The notes under the pieces were generated by a model. That model searched no databases. It saw only the letters and a program-made list of their open reading frames with translations, and was not told where the DNA came from. A stretch of 64,000 nt of DNA from Qipengyuania sp. JC766 (lineage in GTDB: Bacteria > Pseudomonadota > Alphaproteobacteria > Sphingomonadales > Sphingomonadaceae): contig NZ_JBFEFL010000001.1 in the NCBI RefSeq assembly GCF_040717445.1, forward strand, positions 2,056,001-2,120,000, in the 5' to 3' direction. Below, one piece after another: positions 36,136 through 45,897 of the stretch. The stretch's first letter is position 1. Each line of letters starts with the position of its first letter. The position numbers were made by a program, and so were the translations under genes.

Positions 36136-38925
36136 ATGAAGACCTTTGGTTCACTACGCGCGCTCGCCTTCTTCGGGGCCGGCATGGCCCTCGCACCTTC
36201 GGCCTACGCGCAGGAGGCGCCGGAACCGACCCCCGACACCGATGCCGCCTCGGTCGAGGACGACAGCGTCCTCATCGTCGTCACCGCACAGGGTCGCGAG
36301 CAGGAGCTGTCCGATGTCCCGGTCGCCGTGTCCGCGGTTTCCGCCGACCAGCTAGCCAAGTCCGGCACGAACGACATCCGCGAACTGAACCAGGTCGCCC
36401 CTTCGCTGCTCGTGTCTTCCACGGGTAACGAAGCCAACGGATCCGCGCGTATTCGCGGTATCGGCACCGTCGGGGACAACCCCGGCCTCGAAAGCTCTGT
36501 CGCGGTGTTCGTCGACGGGGTGTATCGCTCGCGCTCGGGCAACGCACTGTCCGAACTCGGGCCTCTCGACCGGGTGGAAATCCTGCGCGGCCCGCAGGGC
36601 ACGCTCGGCGGGCGCAACGCCTCGGCCGGTCTCATCAGCATCTATACCGCGCCGCCCGAATTCGAAGCCGGCGGCTATGGCTATTTCACCTACGGCAATT
36701 TCGACGCGATCCGCGCGGAAGCAGGCGTCAACATCCCGCTCGGCACGACTGTCGCCGCGCGTGTCGACGGCGTCTATTTCGAACGCGACGGCTTCTACAA
36801 CGACGTGAACAATGGCGGCACGGTCAATGATCGCGACCGCTACTTGGTCCGCGGCCAGCTGCTCTTCGAACCCAGCGACGACCTGAGTTTCCGCGTCGTC
36901 GCCGACTATTCGAAGAAGGACGAGGCGTGCTGCGCAGCGACCTTCGTGCAGCCCGACTTCGCGCCGCTGGCCCGCGTAAGCCCGGGTCTCGACACCTTCG
37001 CGCGTCCGCTGCCAGGCGCCCCGGCGCTGACCAGCACCGATAACCCGATCATCAACGTGCTCCTCGGCCTGGGTCAGGATCCGCGCGCGCTTACCCAAAG
37101 CACGTTCAATCGCGACATCTATGTCACGCCGGGTCGCTCCTACGACGGTGAAACGGAAGATTACGGCGTTTCGGGCGAGCTGAACTGGAGCTTCGGCGAT
37201 GTGAACTTCACGTCCATCACCGGATACCGCGAATATTCGAACACGCAGGGATCGGATACCGACTACACGCAGGTCGACATCCTCTACCGTGCGCCGGGCG
37301 ACAATGCTGGTGCTCGCGCGTTCGAGACGTTCACCCAGGAATTCCGGCTCAACGGTTCGCTGTTCAATGACCGGTTCGACTGGCTGATCGGCGCCTATTA
37401 CGCCGACGAACAGCTGCAGACCCGCGACAATCTGCGGTTCGGTTCGCAGTACGGCACCTTCGCTTCGTGCCGCATTGCGATCGCGCTTGCCCCGACGCTC
37501 GGCCCGACCACGGTCAACCCGGGCAACGCCAACTGCCTCGGTGCTGGCGCCCAGGGTGCACTGATCGGAGATCCCGCCAACCCCCTCGACGGGGCTTTCG
37601 GACCGGCCGGCGACGCGCTGGTGAACGGGCTCAACATCCTGTCGCAGATCCGCGACCGCGGCAGCACGATGGATGTCTACAACCAGAACAGCCGCAACTT
37701 CGCCCTGTTCACGCACAACATCTTCGCGATCACCGATACCGTCGATCTGACGCTGGGTGCCCGTTACACGAACGAGCGCAAGGAATTCGACGCGACGTTC
37801 GGCAACGACAACATCTTCTGCCCGCAACAGCGCGCGTTGCAGAATGCCACCCTGCTGAACCCGACCTTCCTCGCGAACTTCCCGGCCGCCCTGCGTCCGA
37901 CGTTCCAGGGTCTCGGCGGGGGCCTTGTCTCGCTGTCCTGCCAAGGCAACTCGACATCCGAACTCGACGGCGTGTCGATCGACGACGAGCGGGAAGAAGA
38001 CCAGTTCACCGGGACCGCGATCCTGAGCTGGAAGCCGACCGACGACCTGCTGCTCTACGGCAGCTATTCGCGCGGCTACAAGGCGGGTGGCTTCAACCTC
38101 GACCGTTCCGCGCTCCAGGCGAGCCCGGTGGTCGGCAATCCGGCGGTGACCGGATCGGCCGACAACCTGCAGTTCGAGGAAGAGACCGTTACGGCATACG
38201 AAATCGGGGCCAAGTACGCCAAGCGCGACTTCAGCCTGAGCCTCGCCGCGTTCCGCCAGGAGTTCTCGAACTTCCAGCTGAATACGTTCAACGGCTCGGT
38301 CTTCCTCGTGCAGAACGTCAATGCCTGCGGCACCGATCTCGGTGGCGCGGACACCGACGCAAGCGCCGCGACGGGATCGTGCAATGCGGACGACGTCGAA
38401 CCCGGCGTAATCTCGGAAGGCGTTGAACTGGAACTGGCGCTCAACCCGATCCGTGACTTCGGCATGACGCTGGGTCTCACCTACGCCGATACGAAGTACC
38501 AGGAAAACCTGATCGGCAACGACACGGGTGCCCCGCTGGATCCGGCGCTGCGCCTGCTGCCGGGCGACAACCTGTCCAATGCGCCGGAAATCACCGCGAC
38601 CACGTCGTTCAGCTGGACGCCGCGTCTGGGTGACGGTCCGGCGCGGGGCTTGGTGTTCGTCAACGCCCGCATGGTGGACGATTACAACACCGGTTCCGAC
38701 CTCCTCTACGGGAAGGAACAGGACTCGTTCTTCGTCATGAACGCCCGTGTCGGCGTCACGGACATCGCGGACGCGTTCTCGGTCGAGGCGTGGGTGCAGA
38801 ACCTGACCGATACGGATTACACCCAGGTCGCGTTCAACACGCCGTTCGTCGCGCCACAGCAGACCTACTCGGCCTACCTCGCCGAACCGCGCACCTACGG
38901 CGTCACTGTGCGCGCGGAGTTCTGA
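36136..38925 (+). CDS. TonB-dependent outer-membrane receptor
   Basis: A 929-residue outer-membrane transporter. It has a signal peptide (cleavage after APSAYAQ), a TonB-box-like SVLIVVTAQ, a plug domain (about 55-165) with RIRGIG, VDGVYRSRSG and VEILRGPQGTLGGRNASAG, and a 22-strand barrel ending in the expected aromatic residue (RAEF). Cysteine-containing extracellular loops are seen near residues 257 and 450-465. It belongs to the large Sphingomonad receptor class with iron-siderophore, saccharide or other small substrates; none can be named. The start at 36136 follows GGGAGAG, so the upstream in-frame ATG at 36124 is rejected. It is monocistronic, with a strong terminator. Confidence 0.92.
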   Translation: MKTFGSLRALAFFGAGMALAPSAYAQEAPEPTPDTDAASVEDDSVLIVVTAQGREQELSDVPVAVSAVSADQLAKSGTNDIRELNQVAPSLLVSSTGNEANGSARIRGIGTVGDNPGLESSVAVFVDGVYRSRSGNALSELGPLDRVEILRGPQGTLGGRNASAGLISIYTAPPEFEAGGYGYFTYGNFDAIRAEAGVNIPLGTTVAARVDGVYFERDGFYNDVNNGGTVNDRDRYLVRGQLLFEPSDDLSFRVVADYSKKDEACCAATFVQPDFAPLARVSPGLDTFARPLPGAPALTSTDNPIINVLLGLGQDPRALTQSTFNRDIYVTPGRSYDGETEDYGVSGELNWSFGDVNFTSITGYREYSNTQGSDTDYTQVDILYRAPGDNAGARAFETFTQEFRLNGSLFNDRFDWLIGAYYADEQLQTRDNLRFGSQYGTFASCRIAIALAPTLGPTTVNPGNANCLGAGAQGALIGDPANPLDGAFGPAGDALVNGLNILSQIRDRGSTMDVYNQNSRNFALFTHNIFAITDTVDLTLGARYTNERKEFDATFGNDNIFCPQQRALQNATLLNPTFLANFPAALRPTFQGLGGGLVSLSCQGNSTSELDGVSIDDEREEDQFTGTAILSWKPTDDLLLYGSYSRGYKAGGFNLDRSALQASPVVGNPAVTGSADNLQFEEETVTAYEIGAKYAKRDFSLSLAAFRQEFSNFQLNTFNGSVFLVQNVNACGTDLGGADTDASAATGSCNADDVEPGVISEGVELELALNPIRDFGMTLGLTYADTKYQENLIGNDTGAPLDPALRLLPGDNLSNAPEITATTSFSWTPRLGDGPARGLVFVNARMVDDYNTGSDLLYGKEQDSFFVMNARVGVTDIADAFSVEAWVQNLTDTDYTQVAFNTPFVAPQQTYSAYLAEPRTYGVTVRAEF

Positions 38926-38950
38926 TCGCAGGCAACAGCCGCAGACGGGA

Positions 38951-38980
38951 AAGGGGGCGCTCACCGGCGCCCCCTTTTTT
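38951..38980 (+). terminator. intrinsic terminator of the TonB-dependent receptor gene
   Basis: GGGGGCGC (38953-38960) pairs with GCGCCCCC (38967-38974) across a 6-base loop and is followed by six T (38975-38980). It is a textbook rho-independent terminator 28 bases after the stop. Confidence 0.93.
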
Positions 38981-39003
38981 CTATCCCAATTTTCCTGACC
39001 CGA

Positions 39004-39672
39004 TCAGGTCCCGGGTCGTTCTCCAAAGAGTGCGGTCCCCACGCGGACATGCGTGGCCCCGAGCATGATCGCGGTCGGATAATCGCCGCTCATTCCCATG
39101 CTGCGTCCGTCTAGGCCATTGTCGCGCGCCAGCTTGTCCAGCAGGGCGAAGAACGGCGCCGGCTCGATATCCGCCGGCGGCAGGCACATCAGGCCGGCAA
39201 CCGGAATATCCGCCTCGCGCGTCCGGGCGAGGAAGTCCGGCAGGTCCGCGACCGCGCATCCGCCCTTCTGCGGTTCTTCGCCGACGTCCACCTGGATGAA
39301 GCAGGGCACGCGCCTGCCGGCCTTGTCCATCGCCTTGGCCAGCGCCTTCAGGAGGCTCGGCCGGTCGAGCGAATGGATGCAATCGAAGGTCGCGACGGCA
39401 TCGTCCGCCTTGTTCGACTGCAGCTGCCCAACGAGGTGCAGGCGGACGTCCGGGAAGCGCTCCCGCAGTTCGGGCCATTTCTCCTGCGCTTCCTGCACCC
39501 GGTTCTCGCCGAAGACCCGGTGCCCCTGCTCCAGCAAAGGCTCGATTGCCGCGGCCGAATGCTTCTTGCTGACCGCCACGAGAGTGACGTCCTCGGGCTT
39601 GCGCCGCGCAATCCGGCACGCCTTTGCGATCTCGGCCCGGACCATGGCCAGCAGGGTGTCTGTCGTATCCAT
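39004..39672 (-). CDS. YggS/PLPBP-family pyridoxal-phosphate protein
   Basis: A 222-residue fold-III PLP protein that manages vitamin B6 homeostasis rather than catalysing a known reaction. The PLP lysine is in LVAVSKKHS. Other marks are FGENRVQEAQEKW, LHLVGQLQSNK, FIQVDVGEEPQKGGC, and the phosphate-binding MGMSGDYPTAIMLGATHVRVG. Start ATG at 39672. It is divergent from the ThiE-like gene with only 23 bases between, so their promoters overlap or lie inside the genes. Confidence 0.93.
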   Translation of the reverse strand: MDTTDTLLAMVRAEIAKACRIARRKPEDVTLVAVSKKHSAAAIEPLLEQGHRVFGENRVQEAQEKWPELRERFPDVRLHLVGQLQSNKADDAVATFDCIHSLDRPSLLKALAKAMDKAGRRVPCFIQVDVGEEPQKGGCAVADLPDFLARTREADIPVAGLMCLPPADIEPAPFFALLDKLARDNGLDGRSMGMSGDYPTAIMLGATHVRVGTALFGERPGT

Positions 39673-39695
39673 TATCCGGCCGCTATAGCGCCTGC

Positions 39696-40277
39696 GTGCT
39701 GCGCGACCACCCCTCCACCCGCCCTGCCGGACGAGTATCCCGGCCACTCCCCGCGCTCTGGCTGCTCTCGGACGCGCGCAACGATGCGCAGCTGGAAGCC
39801 GCCGTCGGACGCCTGCCGCGCGGATCGGCGTTCGTGTACCGCCACTACGACCTTGCGCCAGACGAACGCCGGCGGCGGTTCGAACGGCTGAAGGCACTGT
39901 GCCGGGCGGCAGATCATGCAGTCATCCTGGCCGACAGCGCGCTCACCGCGCGCGAGTGGGGTGCGGACGGTATCTATGGCGCTCCGCTGATGCTGACGCC
40001 ACGGCGGCAGGGACTACTCTCGATCGCGACCGCGCACGATCTGGCGGAGATCGGGCAGGCCCACCTGATCGGGGCCGATGCGATCATGCTGTCGCCCGTA
40101 TTCCCGACGCGCTCCCATCCGGGTGCAGACGTGCTGGGACCCGTGCGCTTCCGCCTGCTCGCATCCCGCGCCGCGATGCCCGTCATCGCGCTCGGCGGCA
40201 TGACGCCACGATCCGCGATGCGGCTTGGCTGCACCCGCTGGGCGGCGATTGACGGACTTTCTGCAAGGCGTTCTTGA
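39696..40277 (+). CDS. thiamine-phosphate synthase family protein (ThiE/TenI-like)
   Basis: A 193-residue short TIM-barrel protein. The late segment GADAIMLSPVFPTRSHPGA with ALGGMTPRSAMRL matches the phosphate- and thiazole-binding region of thiamine-phosphate synthases. The early part (LWLLSDARND, FVYRHYDL) is less conserved and lacks the full pyrimidine-binding set, so it may be a TenI-type or diverged paralogue rather than the main ThiE. The start is probably the GTG at 39696. No thiamine riboswitch is visible nearby. Confidence 0.8.
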   Translation: MLRDHPSTRPAGRVSRPLPALWLLSDARNDAQLEAAVGRLPRGSAFVYRHYDLAPDERRRRFERLKALCRAADHAVILADSALTAREWGADGIYGAPLMLTPRRQGLLSIATAHDLAEIGQAHLIGADAIMLSPVFPTRSHPGADVLGPVRFRLLASRAAMPVIALGGMTPRSAMRLGCTRWAAIDGLSARRS

Positions 40278-40333
40278 CCGGGAGTCCGGGCTCTGCGATT
40301 CCCCTTTCGTTCGCACATTGAGGGGAATTGCGC

Positions 40334-42691
40334 ATGGCCAGCCGCGCCATCGGAAAATCGAACGCCGCCGATTGGCGTCTTGCCTTCCGGCGCTCGCTGC
40401 GCCGCGCCCTGCAGGTCGGCGGTGCCGTCGCGCTCTTCGCCCTTCTGTTGTTCCTCGCGATCGCCCTGCTGACCTACAGCCAGACAGACCCGAGCATCTC
40501 TACCGCGGCCGACGGAAGCGACATCGACAACTGGATGGGCGCGTCCGGCGCATGGATGGCGGAACGCATCTATTTCCTGTTCGGGCGGACGGGATGGCTG
40601 ATCCTGCCGATGCTTTACGTTTTCGCCCGCAAGCTGTGGCGCGATGTCGAGCAGGAAGACCGGGACACCGACACGCCGTGGTGGCGCCCGATCGCGCTGC
40701 TCATCCTGGCGATGGCGCTTCTCTCGACCGTCCTCTCGCTCACTTTCTCCGCGCCGGGCGGGACCATGCCGGCTTCGGCGGGTGGCTTTACCGGACTGCT
40801 GGGCGCTCTCGCGGTCGAGGGGATCGCGGGCCTGTTCGGGGAAAGCCTCGATGGCTGGGTGATCGGGCTGCTCGCGCTCGCGGCGCTTGCCGCCGGCGTA
40901 TCGCTCGTGACACGCGTGTTCGCGATCGACTGGGTTCAGCTGCTGACCCTGCCGGACTTCCTGCGCAACCGGATGCCCGAGGCGGCGGCGAAGATTCCCG
41001 CACTGCCGCGCAAGGCCGCATCGACCGGCCCGGCGCCGAAGAGCGACAGGCCGGTCGCGGCAAAGCCGACCACCGACGAGGAACCGGCCCCGCGGCGCGC
41101 GACGGAAATCACCGATCCGCGCCAGCCGCCCAAGAAGGCGGTCCTGACGCAGGCCACGCAGAAGGACATGTTCGCTGACTACGAATTGCCGAGCCTCGAC
41201 CTGCTGGCCGAACCGCCGCCGCAGAAGGGTCCGCCGCTCGACAAGCTGGCACTGGAACGCAATGCGCGCCTGCTTGAAACGGTGCTCGACGATTTCAACG
41301 TGAAGGGCGAGATCACCGCCGTGCGAACCGGCCCGGTGGTCACGATGTACGAGCTGGAGCCTGCTCCGGGCATCAAGGCTAGCCGCGTCGTCGGACTGGC
41401 TGAAGACATCGCGCGGAACATGAGTGCCGTTTCCGCCCGCGTCTCGCCGATCCCCGGCAAGACCGTGATGGGCATCGAACTGCCCAACGCGGATCGCCAG
41501 ACCGTGGCGCTGAAGGAACTGATGGCGTGCGAGGCCTTTGCCGAAGCCAAGGGCGCGCTTCCCATCATCCTGGGCAAGGATATCGCCGGCGAACCGATCA
41601 TCGCGGACCTTGCCGCCATGCCCCACCTGCTGGTTGCGGGCACGACCGGGTCGGGCAAGTCCGTGGGCCTGAACTGCATCCTGATGAGCCTGCTCTATCG
41701 CTTCACGCCGGAAGAGTGCCGCCTGATCCTGATCGATCCGAAGGTGCTGGAGCTCAAGACCTACGACGACATCCCGCACCTGCTTAGCCGGGTCGTCACC
41801 GAGCCGCACAAATCCGTCCGCGCGCTGAAATGGGCGGTCGAGGAGATGGAACGGCGATACCGGATGATGAGCAGCGTCAATTCGCGCAACATCGCCGGTT
41901 TCAACGAGAAGGTCCGCGCGGCCGCTGCGAAGGGCACGCCGCTGGGCCGACGCGTCCAGACCGGCTTCGATCCCGAAACCGGCGAGGAATTGTTCGAGGA
42001 GGAACAGCTCGACTACCAGCCACTTCCCAAGATCGTGCTGATCGTGGACGAACTCGCCGACCTCATGGTGACGGTCGGCAAGGAAATCGAAGTCCTGATC
42101 CAGCGCCTCAGCCAGAAATCGCGCGCGGCGGGCATCCACCTGATCATGGCGACGCAGCGCCCCTCGGTCGACGTGATCACCGGCGTCATCAAGGCGAACC
42201 TGCCGACCCGGATCAGCTTCAAGGTCACCAGCCGCATCGACAGCCGCACCATCCTGGGCGAGCAGGGCAGCGAGCAGCTGCTGGGCAAGGGGGACATGCT
42301 CTACAAGCCGAGCAGCGGCGCGACCGTGCGCGTGCACGGTCCGTTCGTCAGCGACGAGGAAGTGGAAGTCGTGGCCGACCACTGGCGCGGCCAGGGCAGC
42401 CCGGAATATGTCGATGCCGTCACCGAGGAACCGGAAGACGGCGGCGGCCTGGCCTTCGAGGACGAGATGACCGCTTCCGACAATCCGGAAGAGCGCAAGT
42501 ATCGACAGGCCTGCCAGATCGTGATCGAAAACCAGAAGGCGTCCGGATCCTGGCTCCAGCGCCAGATGGGCGTCGGCTACAACACGGCGGCCAAGTGGAT
42601 CGAGCGCATGGAAGGCGAAGGGCTGGTGGGCCCCGCCAACCATGTCGGGCGCCGCGAGATCTTCCGCGACCAGGACGGCAACCCGCTTTAG
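40334..42691 (+). CDS. ftsK: DNA translocase FtsK
   Basis: This septal DNA pump clears the terminus during division and activates XerCD. The 785 residues show four or five N-terminal membrane helices (to about 205), a short Pro/Ala linker, the alpha/beta motor with Walker A AGTTGSGKS near residue 436 and Walker B LIVDELADLM near 567, and a C-terminal winged-helix gamma domain (about 720-785, LQRQMGVGYNTAAKWIERME) that reads polar sequences. The linker is short compared with E. coli FtsK, as in many alphaproteobacteria. The ATG at 40334 follows GAGGGGA. Confidence 0.96.
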   Translation: MASRAIGKSNAADWRLAFRRSLRRALQVGGAVALFALLLFLAIALLTYSQTDPSISTAADGSDIDNWMGASGAWMAERIYFLFGRTGWLILPMLYVFARKLWRDVEQEDRDTDTPWWRPIALLILAMALLSTVLSLTFSAPGGTMPASAGGFTGLLGALAVEGIAGLFGESLDGWVIGLLALAALAAGVSLVTRVFAIDWVQLLTLPDFLRNRMPEAAAKIPALPRKAASTGPAPKSDRPVAAKPTTDEEPAPRRATEITDPRQPPKKAVLTQATQKDMFADYELPSLDLLAEPPPQKGPPLDKLALERNARLLETVLDDFNVKGEITAVRTGPVVTMYELEPAPGIKASRVVGLAEDIARNMSAVSARVSPIPGKTVMGIELPNADRQTVALKELMACEAFAEAKGALPIILGKDIAGEPIIADLAAMPHLLVAGTTGSGKSVGLNCILMSLLYRFTPEECRLILIDPKVLELKTYDDIPHLLSRVVTEPHKSVRALKWAVEEMERRYRMMSSVNSRNIAGFNEKVRAAAAKGTPLGRRVQTGFDPETGEELFEEEQLDYQPLPKIVLIVDELADLMVTVGKEIEVLIQRLSQKSRAAGIHLIMATQRPSVDVITGVIKANLPTRISFKVTSRIDSRTILGEQGSEQLLGKGDMLYKPSSGATVRVHGPFVSDEEVEVVADHWRGQGSPEYVDAVTEEPEDGGGLAFEDEMTASDNPEERKYRQACQIVIENQKASGSWLQRQMGVGYNTAAKWIERMEGEGLVGPANHVGRREIFRDQDGNPL

Positions 42692-42728
42692 GGCAGGTTG
42701 CCGTCCGATCGGCGGGAGCCCGCTTGTC

Positions 42729-43766
42729 CTAGCTCAGTTCGTCCGCCGTCAGCGGCGTGAAGGATGTCGCCTTTTCGAGGTTCGCCGCCCGCTTTTCGGC
42801 ATCCGACGCCACGAGGCCGCGCGCCGCGAGCGCGCCGTCCGGACCCCAGTTCTTGCTCCATTCCTCGACATAGGAACGCAGGCCCGGAATGGCCTGGAGG
42901 TGCGCGTTTTTCACGTAGATGTAGAGCGGCCGCGCGCCGGGATAGGAGAAGTTGGAGATATTCTCGTAGGTCGGTTCGAACCCGTTCACCGGCAGGCCCT
43001 GCACCCGGCCCGCGTTCTTCTCCAGGAAGGAATAGCCGAGGACGCCGACAGCGTTGCGGTTGTTCGAAATTTTCTGGATGATCAGATTGTCCTGCTCGCC
43101 GCCTTCGACGAACTTGCCGTCATTGCGCACTTCGGTGCAGACCTGCCCGTGCCGGTCCTCGTCGCTTTCCGCGAGTGCTTCCATCCGGGGATCCGTGTCG
43201 CAACCGGCTTCCAGCACCAGTTCCTTCAGCGCGTCGCGCGTGCCCGAGGTCGGCGGCGGACCGTAGACCAGGATCGGCACGTCGGGCAGCGAAGGGTCGA
43301 CGTCGGACCAAGTTTCGTTGGTCTGTTCCTCGCCATAGGGCGATGCGGCCAGCGCCTCGTAGACGATCTTGGGCGTCAGGTTCATCGTGATGCCGCCGGC
43401 GGTGGAAACGAACACGATCCCGTCCAGGCCGACCTGGATTTCGGTAATTTCCTGGACGCCGTTGCGCTGGCAGGTCTCGAATTCGGACAGCTTCATGCGG
43501 CGCGAGGCATTCGCGATATCGGGCGTCGACGCGCCGGTTCCCTGGCAGAACAGCTGGATACCGGCCCCGCTGCCGATGCCTTCGATGATCGGCGTCCCGG
43601 CACCCGGATTGGCGCGGGCCGTCATCTCGGCGACCAGTTCGGCGAAGGGCAGCACCGTGGACGAGCCGACGGCGCGCACGTTCTCGCGCGTTCCGTCCTG
43701 GCAACCGGCCAAGGCGATGGTCAGGGTGGCGATAGCTGGGAGGGCGAGTGTTCTAAGCTTCATCAT
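42729..43766 (-). CDS. PstS-family phosphate-binding lipoprotein
   Basis: A 345-residue periplasmic phosphate-binding protein with a lipobox (IALAGC, Cys near residue 22). The phosphate loop region reads RAVGSSTVLPFAELVAEM, and GIGSGAGIQLFCQGTG, DIANASRRM and PPPTSGTRDALKEL are the other ligand loops. pstCAB genes are not adjacent, so this is an orphan binding protein. The start is the first of two ATGs, at 43766, with GAGGA upstream. A three-repeat Pho box lies 32-60 bases upstream and strongly suggests induction by PhoB under phosphate starvation. Confidence 0.9.
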   Translation of the reverse strand: MMKLRTLALPAIATLTIALAGCQDGTRENVRAVGSSTVLPFAELVAEMTARANPGAGTPIIEGIGSGAGIQLFCQGTGASTPDIANASRRMKLSEFETCQRNGVQEITEIQVGLDGIVFVSTAGGITMNLTPKIVYEALAASPYGEEQTNETWSDVDPSLPDVPILVYGPPPTSGTRDALKELVLEAGCDTDPRMEALAESDEDRHGQVCTEVRNDGKFVEGGEQDNLIIQKISNNRNAVGVLGYSFLEKNAGRVQGLPVNGFEPTYENISNFSYPGARPLYIYVKNAHLQAIPGLRSYVEEWSKNWGPDGALAARGLVASDAEKRAANLEKATSFTPLTADELS

Positions 43767-43797
43767 GGGGTGAATCCTCGATAGACGAAGCGCGCCT

Positions 43798-43826
43798 ATG
43801 ACTCCGGCATGACACATATGTGACAA
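43798..43826 (-). promoter_or_regulatory. Pho box (PhoB site), three direct repeats
   Basis: Read on the minus strand, TTGTCAC, GTGTCAT and GAGTCAT follow at exact 11-base steps (7-base units separated by ATAT and GCCG). The first two give a near-consensus Pho box (consensus CTGTCAT-N4-CTGTCAT). The site ends 32 bases before the pstS start. It may also affect the divergent alanine dehydrogenase gene. Confidence 0.8.
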
Positions 43827-43899
43827 CGCGCCACCGGACTGTGCTTGAGCGAAACTGGTTTCCCAAGTAACGAGCGCCAGCCTCCCAGGAGTTTGAGAC

Positions 43900-45012
43900 A
43901 TGCGCATTGGCTGCCCCACCGAGATCAAGAACCACGAATACCGCGTCGGACTGACGCCGGAAAGTGCGCGCGAGCTGGCGTCGCGCGGCCACGAGGTCTG
44001 GATCCAGAGCGGGGCCGGCATGGGTATCGGCGCCTTCGATCACGAATACCAGGAAGCCGGAGCCCAGATCGTGGATGGGCCGGACCCGATCTTCGCCGAG
44101 TGCGAAATGGTCGTGAAGGTCAAGGAACCGCAGGCGCAGGAACGCGCCAAGCTGCGCCGCGACCAGATCCTCTACACCTATCTCCACCTCGCTCCCGATC
44201 CCGAGCAGACCGCGGACCTCGTCAAGTCGGGCGTCACGGCGATCGCTTACGAGACGGTGACGGGAGAGCGCGGCCAGCTTCCGCTCCTCAAGCCCATGAG
44301 CCAGGTCGCGGGCCGGATGAGCGTGCAGGCCGGTGCCACCGCGCTGGAAAAGGCGCATGGTGGGCGCGGTGTGCTGCTGGGCGGCGTTCCGGGCGTCATG
44401 CCGGCGAAGGTGGTCGTGATCGGCGGCGGCGTGGTCGGGTTCAACGCCGCGCAGATGGCGGTCGGCCTCGGCGCGGATGTCACTATCCTCGATCGCGATC
44501 CCGAAGTGCTGGAAAAGGTCGGCACCCATTTCGAAGCGCGTGCCTCGACCCGGTTCTCCAACGCCGCGAATTTGCACGATTCGGTCTGCAATGCGGATCT
44601 CGTCATCGGCGCGGTGCTGATCCCGGGCGCAGCCGCGCCCAAGCTGGTGGCGCGCGACATGCTGAGGCACATGCTGCCGGGCGCGGTGCTGGTCGACGTG
44701 GCGATCGACCAGGGCGGCTGTTTCGAAACCAGCAAGCCGACCACGCATGCAGACCCCACCTATGTGGTCGACGACGTCGTCCATTACTGCGTGGCCAACA
44801 TGCCCGGCGCCGTGGCGCGGACCAGCACTTACGCCCTCAACAACGTGACCTTGCCGCATGCTCTGCGAATTGCGGATATGGGGTGGAAGGATGCCATGCG
44901 CGCCGACGCGCACTTGGCGGAAGGGCTCAACGTCCATGCCGGCGAAGTGACCTATCAGGCTGTCGCGGAAGAACTGGGCCACGACTACCGCCCTGTGGCG
45001 GACCTGCTCTGA
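43900..45012 (+). CDS. ald: alanine dehydrogenase
   Basis: This NAD enzyme interconverts L-alanine with pyruvate and ammonia. The 370 residues match the family: [27 protein letters not shown] with the substrate lysine, YTYLHLAPD with the catalytic histidine, the dinucleotide motif [20 protein letters not shown] and the [17 protein letters not shown]-like end ([19 protein letters not shown]). The length is standard. The ATG at 43900 follows AGGAG by 8 bases. It is divergent from pstS. No regulator gene (for example Lrp/AsnC) is adjacent. Confidence 0.96.
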   Translation: MRIGCPTEIKNHEYRVGLTPESARELASRGHEVWIQSGAGMGIGAFDHEYQEAGAQIVDGPDPIFAECEMVVKVKEPQAQERAKLRRDQILYTYLHLAPDPEQTADLVKSGVTAIAYETVTGERGQLPLLKPMSQVAGRMSVQAGATALEKAHGGRGVLLGGVPGVMPAKVVVIGGGVVGFNAAQMAVGLGADVTILDRDPEVLEKVGTHFEARASTRFSNAANLHDSVCNADLVIGAVLIPGAAAPKLVARDMLRHMLPGAVLVDVAIDQGGCFETSKPTTHADPTYVVDDVVHYCVANMPGAVARTSTYALNNVTLPHALRIADMGWKDAMRADAHLAEGLNVHAGEVTYQAVAEELGHDYRPVADLL

Positions 45013-45019
45013 CCGATTT

Positions 45020-45415
45020 CTAGCCGAGGAAAGCCGCCGTCACGTCGCCGCGAATGCGGGCGGGACGGCCCGTTTCCCGGTCCAGCATGACCCACGTCGT
45101 GTTGGCACTGACGATGACCTTGCCATCCGCATTGCGGAAATCGACCCTGCGATCGAACCTGGCGCCCCTGGGTTCGCCGGGGATGAAGGTTTCTCCGGTC
45201 ACGCTTTCCCCTTCGGCGATGTTGCCGCGGTAATCGATCTCGTGCCGGGTCACCAGCCAGACATAGGTTTCCTGATGCTCCGCCGGTGCGACCGCTTCCC
45301 AATGCGAAACGGCGATATTCTGTATCCACTGGACCCAGACGGCATTGTTGACGTGGCCCATCACGTCGATGTGATGCGGCTCGGCCACGAAGGTCTTGCG
45401 GAAGGGTTCGCTCAT
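45020..45415 (-). CDS. acyl-CoA thioesterase, 4HBT/YbgC-like
   Basis: A 131-residue hot-dog-fold enzyme. The catalytic pattern HHIDVMGHVNNAVWVQWIQ contains the D-x2-G-H-V-N-N motif of 4-hydroxybenzoyl-CoA/YbgC thioesterases. Later strands RHEIDYRGNIAEGE and the terminal IRGDVTAAF fit. The acyl substrate is unknown. Its ATG overlaps the stop of the DUF2939 gene (TCAT on the plus strand), so translation is coupled. Confidence 0.88.
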   Translation of the reverse strand: MSEPFRKTFVAEPHHIDVMGHVNNAVWVQWIQNIAVSHWEAVAPAEHQETYVWLVTRHEIDYRGNIAEGESVTGETFIPGEPRGARFDRRVDFRNADGKVIVSANTTWVMLDRETGRPARIRGDVTAAFLG

Positions 45416-45879
45416 GCCGTGTCTCGCCGTTCCACGCCGACAAGAATCCAGCCGATCCCGCGGCGTTCGAAGACGAGGTCCGCAAGTGGGACGCCGTCGC
45501 CGCTGGTCCGGCGCATGCGAAAGCTGTTGAACCCCCGGTGGAGTGTCCAGCCGGTCTGGCCAGCCCGTTCCCACTCGATGGCAGGCAGGGATCGGACCAC
45601 GCCGCGCAGCGCAGGGTCACGCGGGTCGAGCCGGGCTATGGCGGCCAGTCCCTGCGGCGTCCCTCTCAGGAGATCGGGCAGGGCGGATGCAGCAGCGGTG
45701 CCGTATTCCCGCTCGATCGATTGCCGGAAACGGGTGGTGTCCACCAAAGTCGCGAGTTCCGCCACATCGCGATCCTCGGCGGCATCCTGGAGGTTCTTCG
45801 CAGCGAGGATGGGGCTTTCCCAGTACCACAGCCCGACGACGGCAAAGGTGATGAACGCCAGCAGCAAGAGTTTCTTCAT
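45412..45879 (-). CDS. DUF2939 family membrane-anchored protein
   Basis: A 155-residue protein with one N-terminal hydrophobic segment (LLLLAFITFAVVGLWYW), either an uncleaved anchor or a signal peptide. The periplasmic part follows the DUF2939 pattern: SPILAAKNLQDAAEDRDVAEL, LVDTTRFRQSIERE and a beta-rich end FRMRRTSGDGVPLADLVFERRG. No function is known. It is 18 bases downstream of the oligopeptidase B gene and overlaps the thioesterase gene, making a three-gene unit. Confidence 0.8.
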   Translation of the reverse strand: MKKLLLLAFITFAVVGLWYWESPILAAKNLQDAAEDRDVAELATLVDTTRFRQSIEREYGTAAASALPDLLRGTPQGLAAIARLDPRDPALRGVVRSLPAIEWERAGQTGWTLHRGFNSFRMRRTSGDGVPLADLVFERRGIGWILVGVERRDTA

Positions 45880-45897
45880 CGAACCGGCACCTCCGGG

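Noticed and set aside
36352-36547. Small minus-strand ORFs inside the receptor gene's plug region
   Set aside because: No ribosome sites, Arg/Pro-rich translation, fully inside a conserved domain on the other strand.
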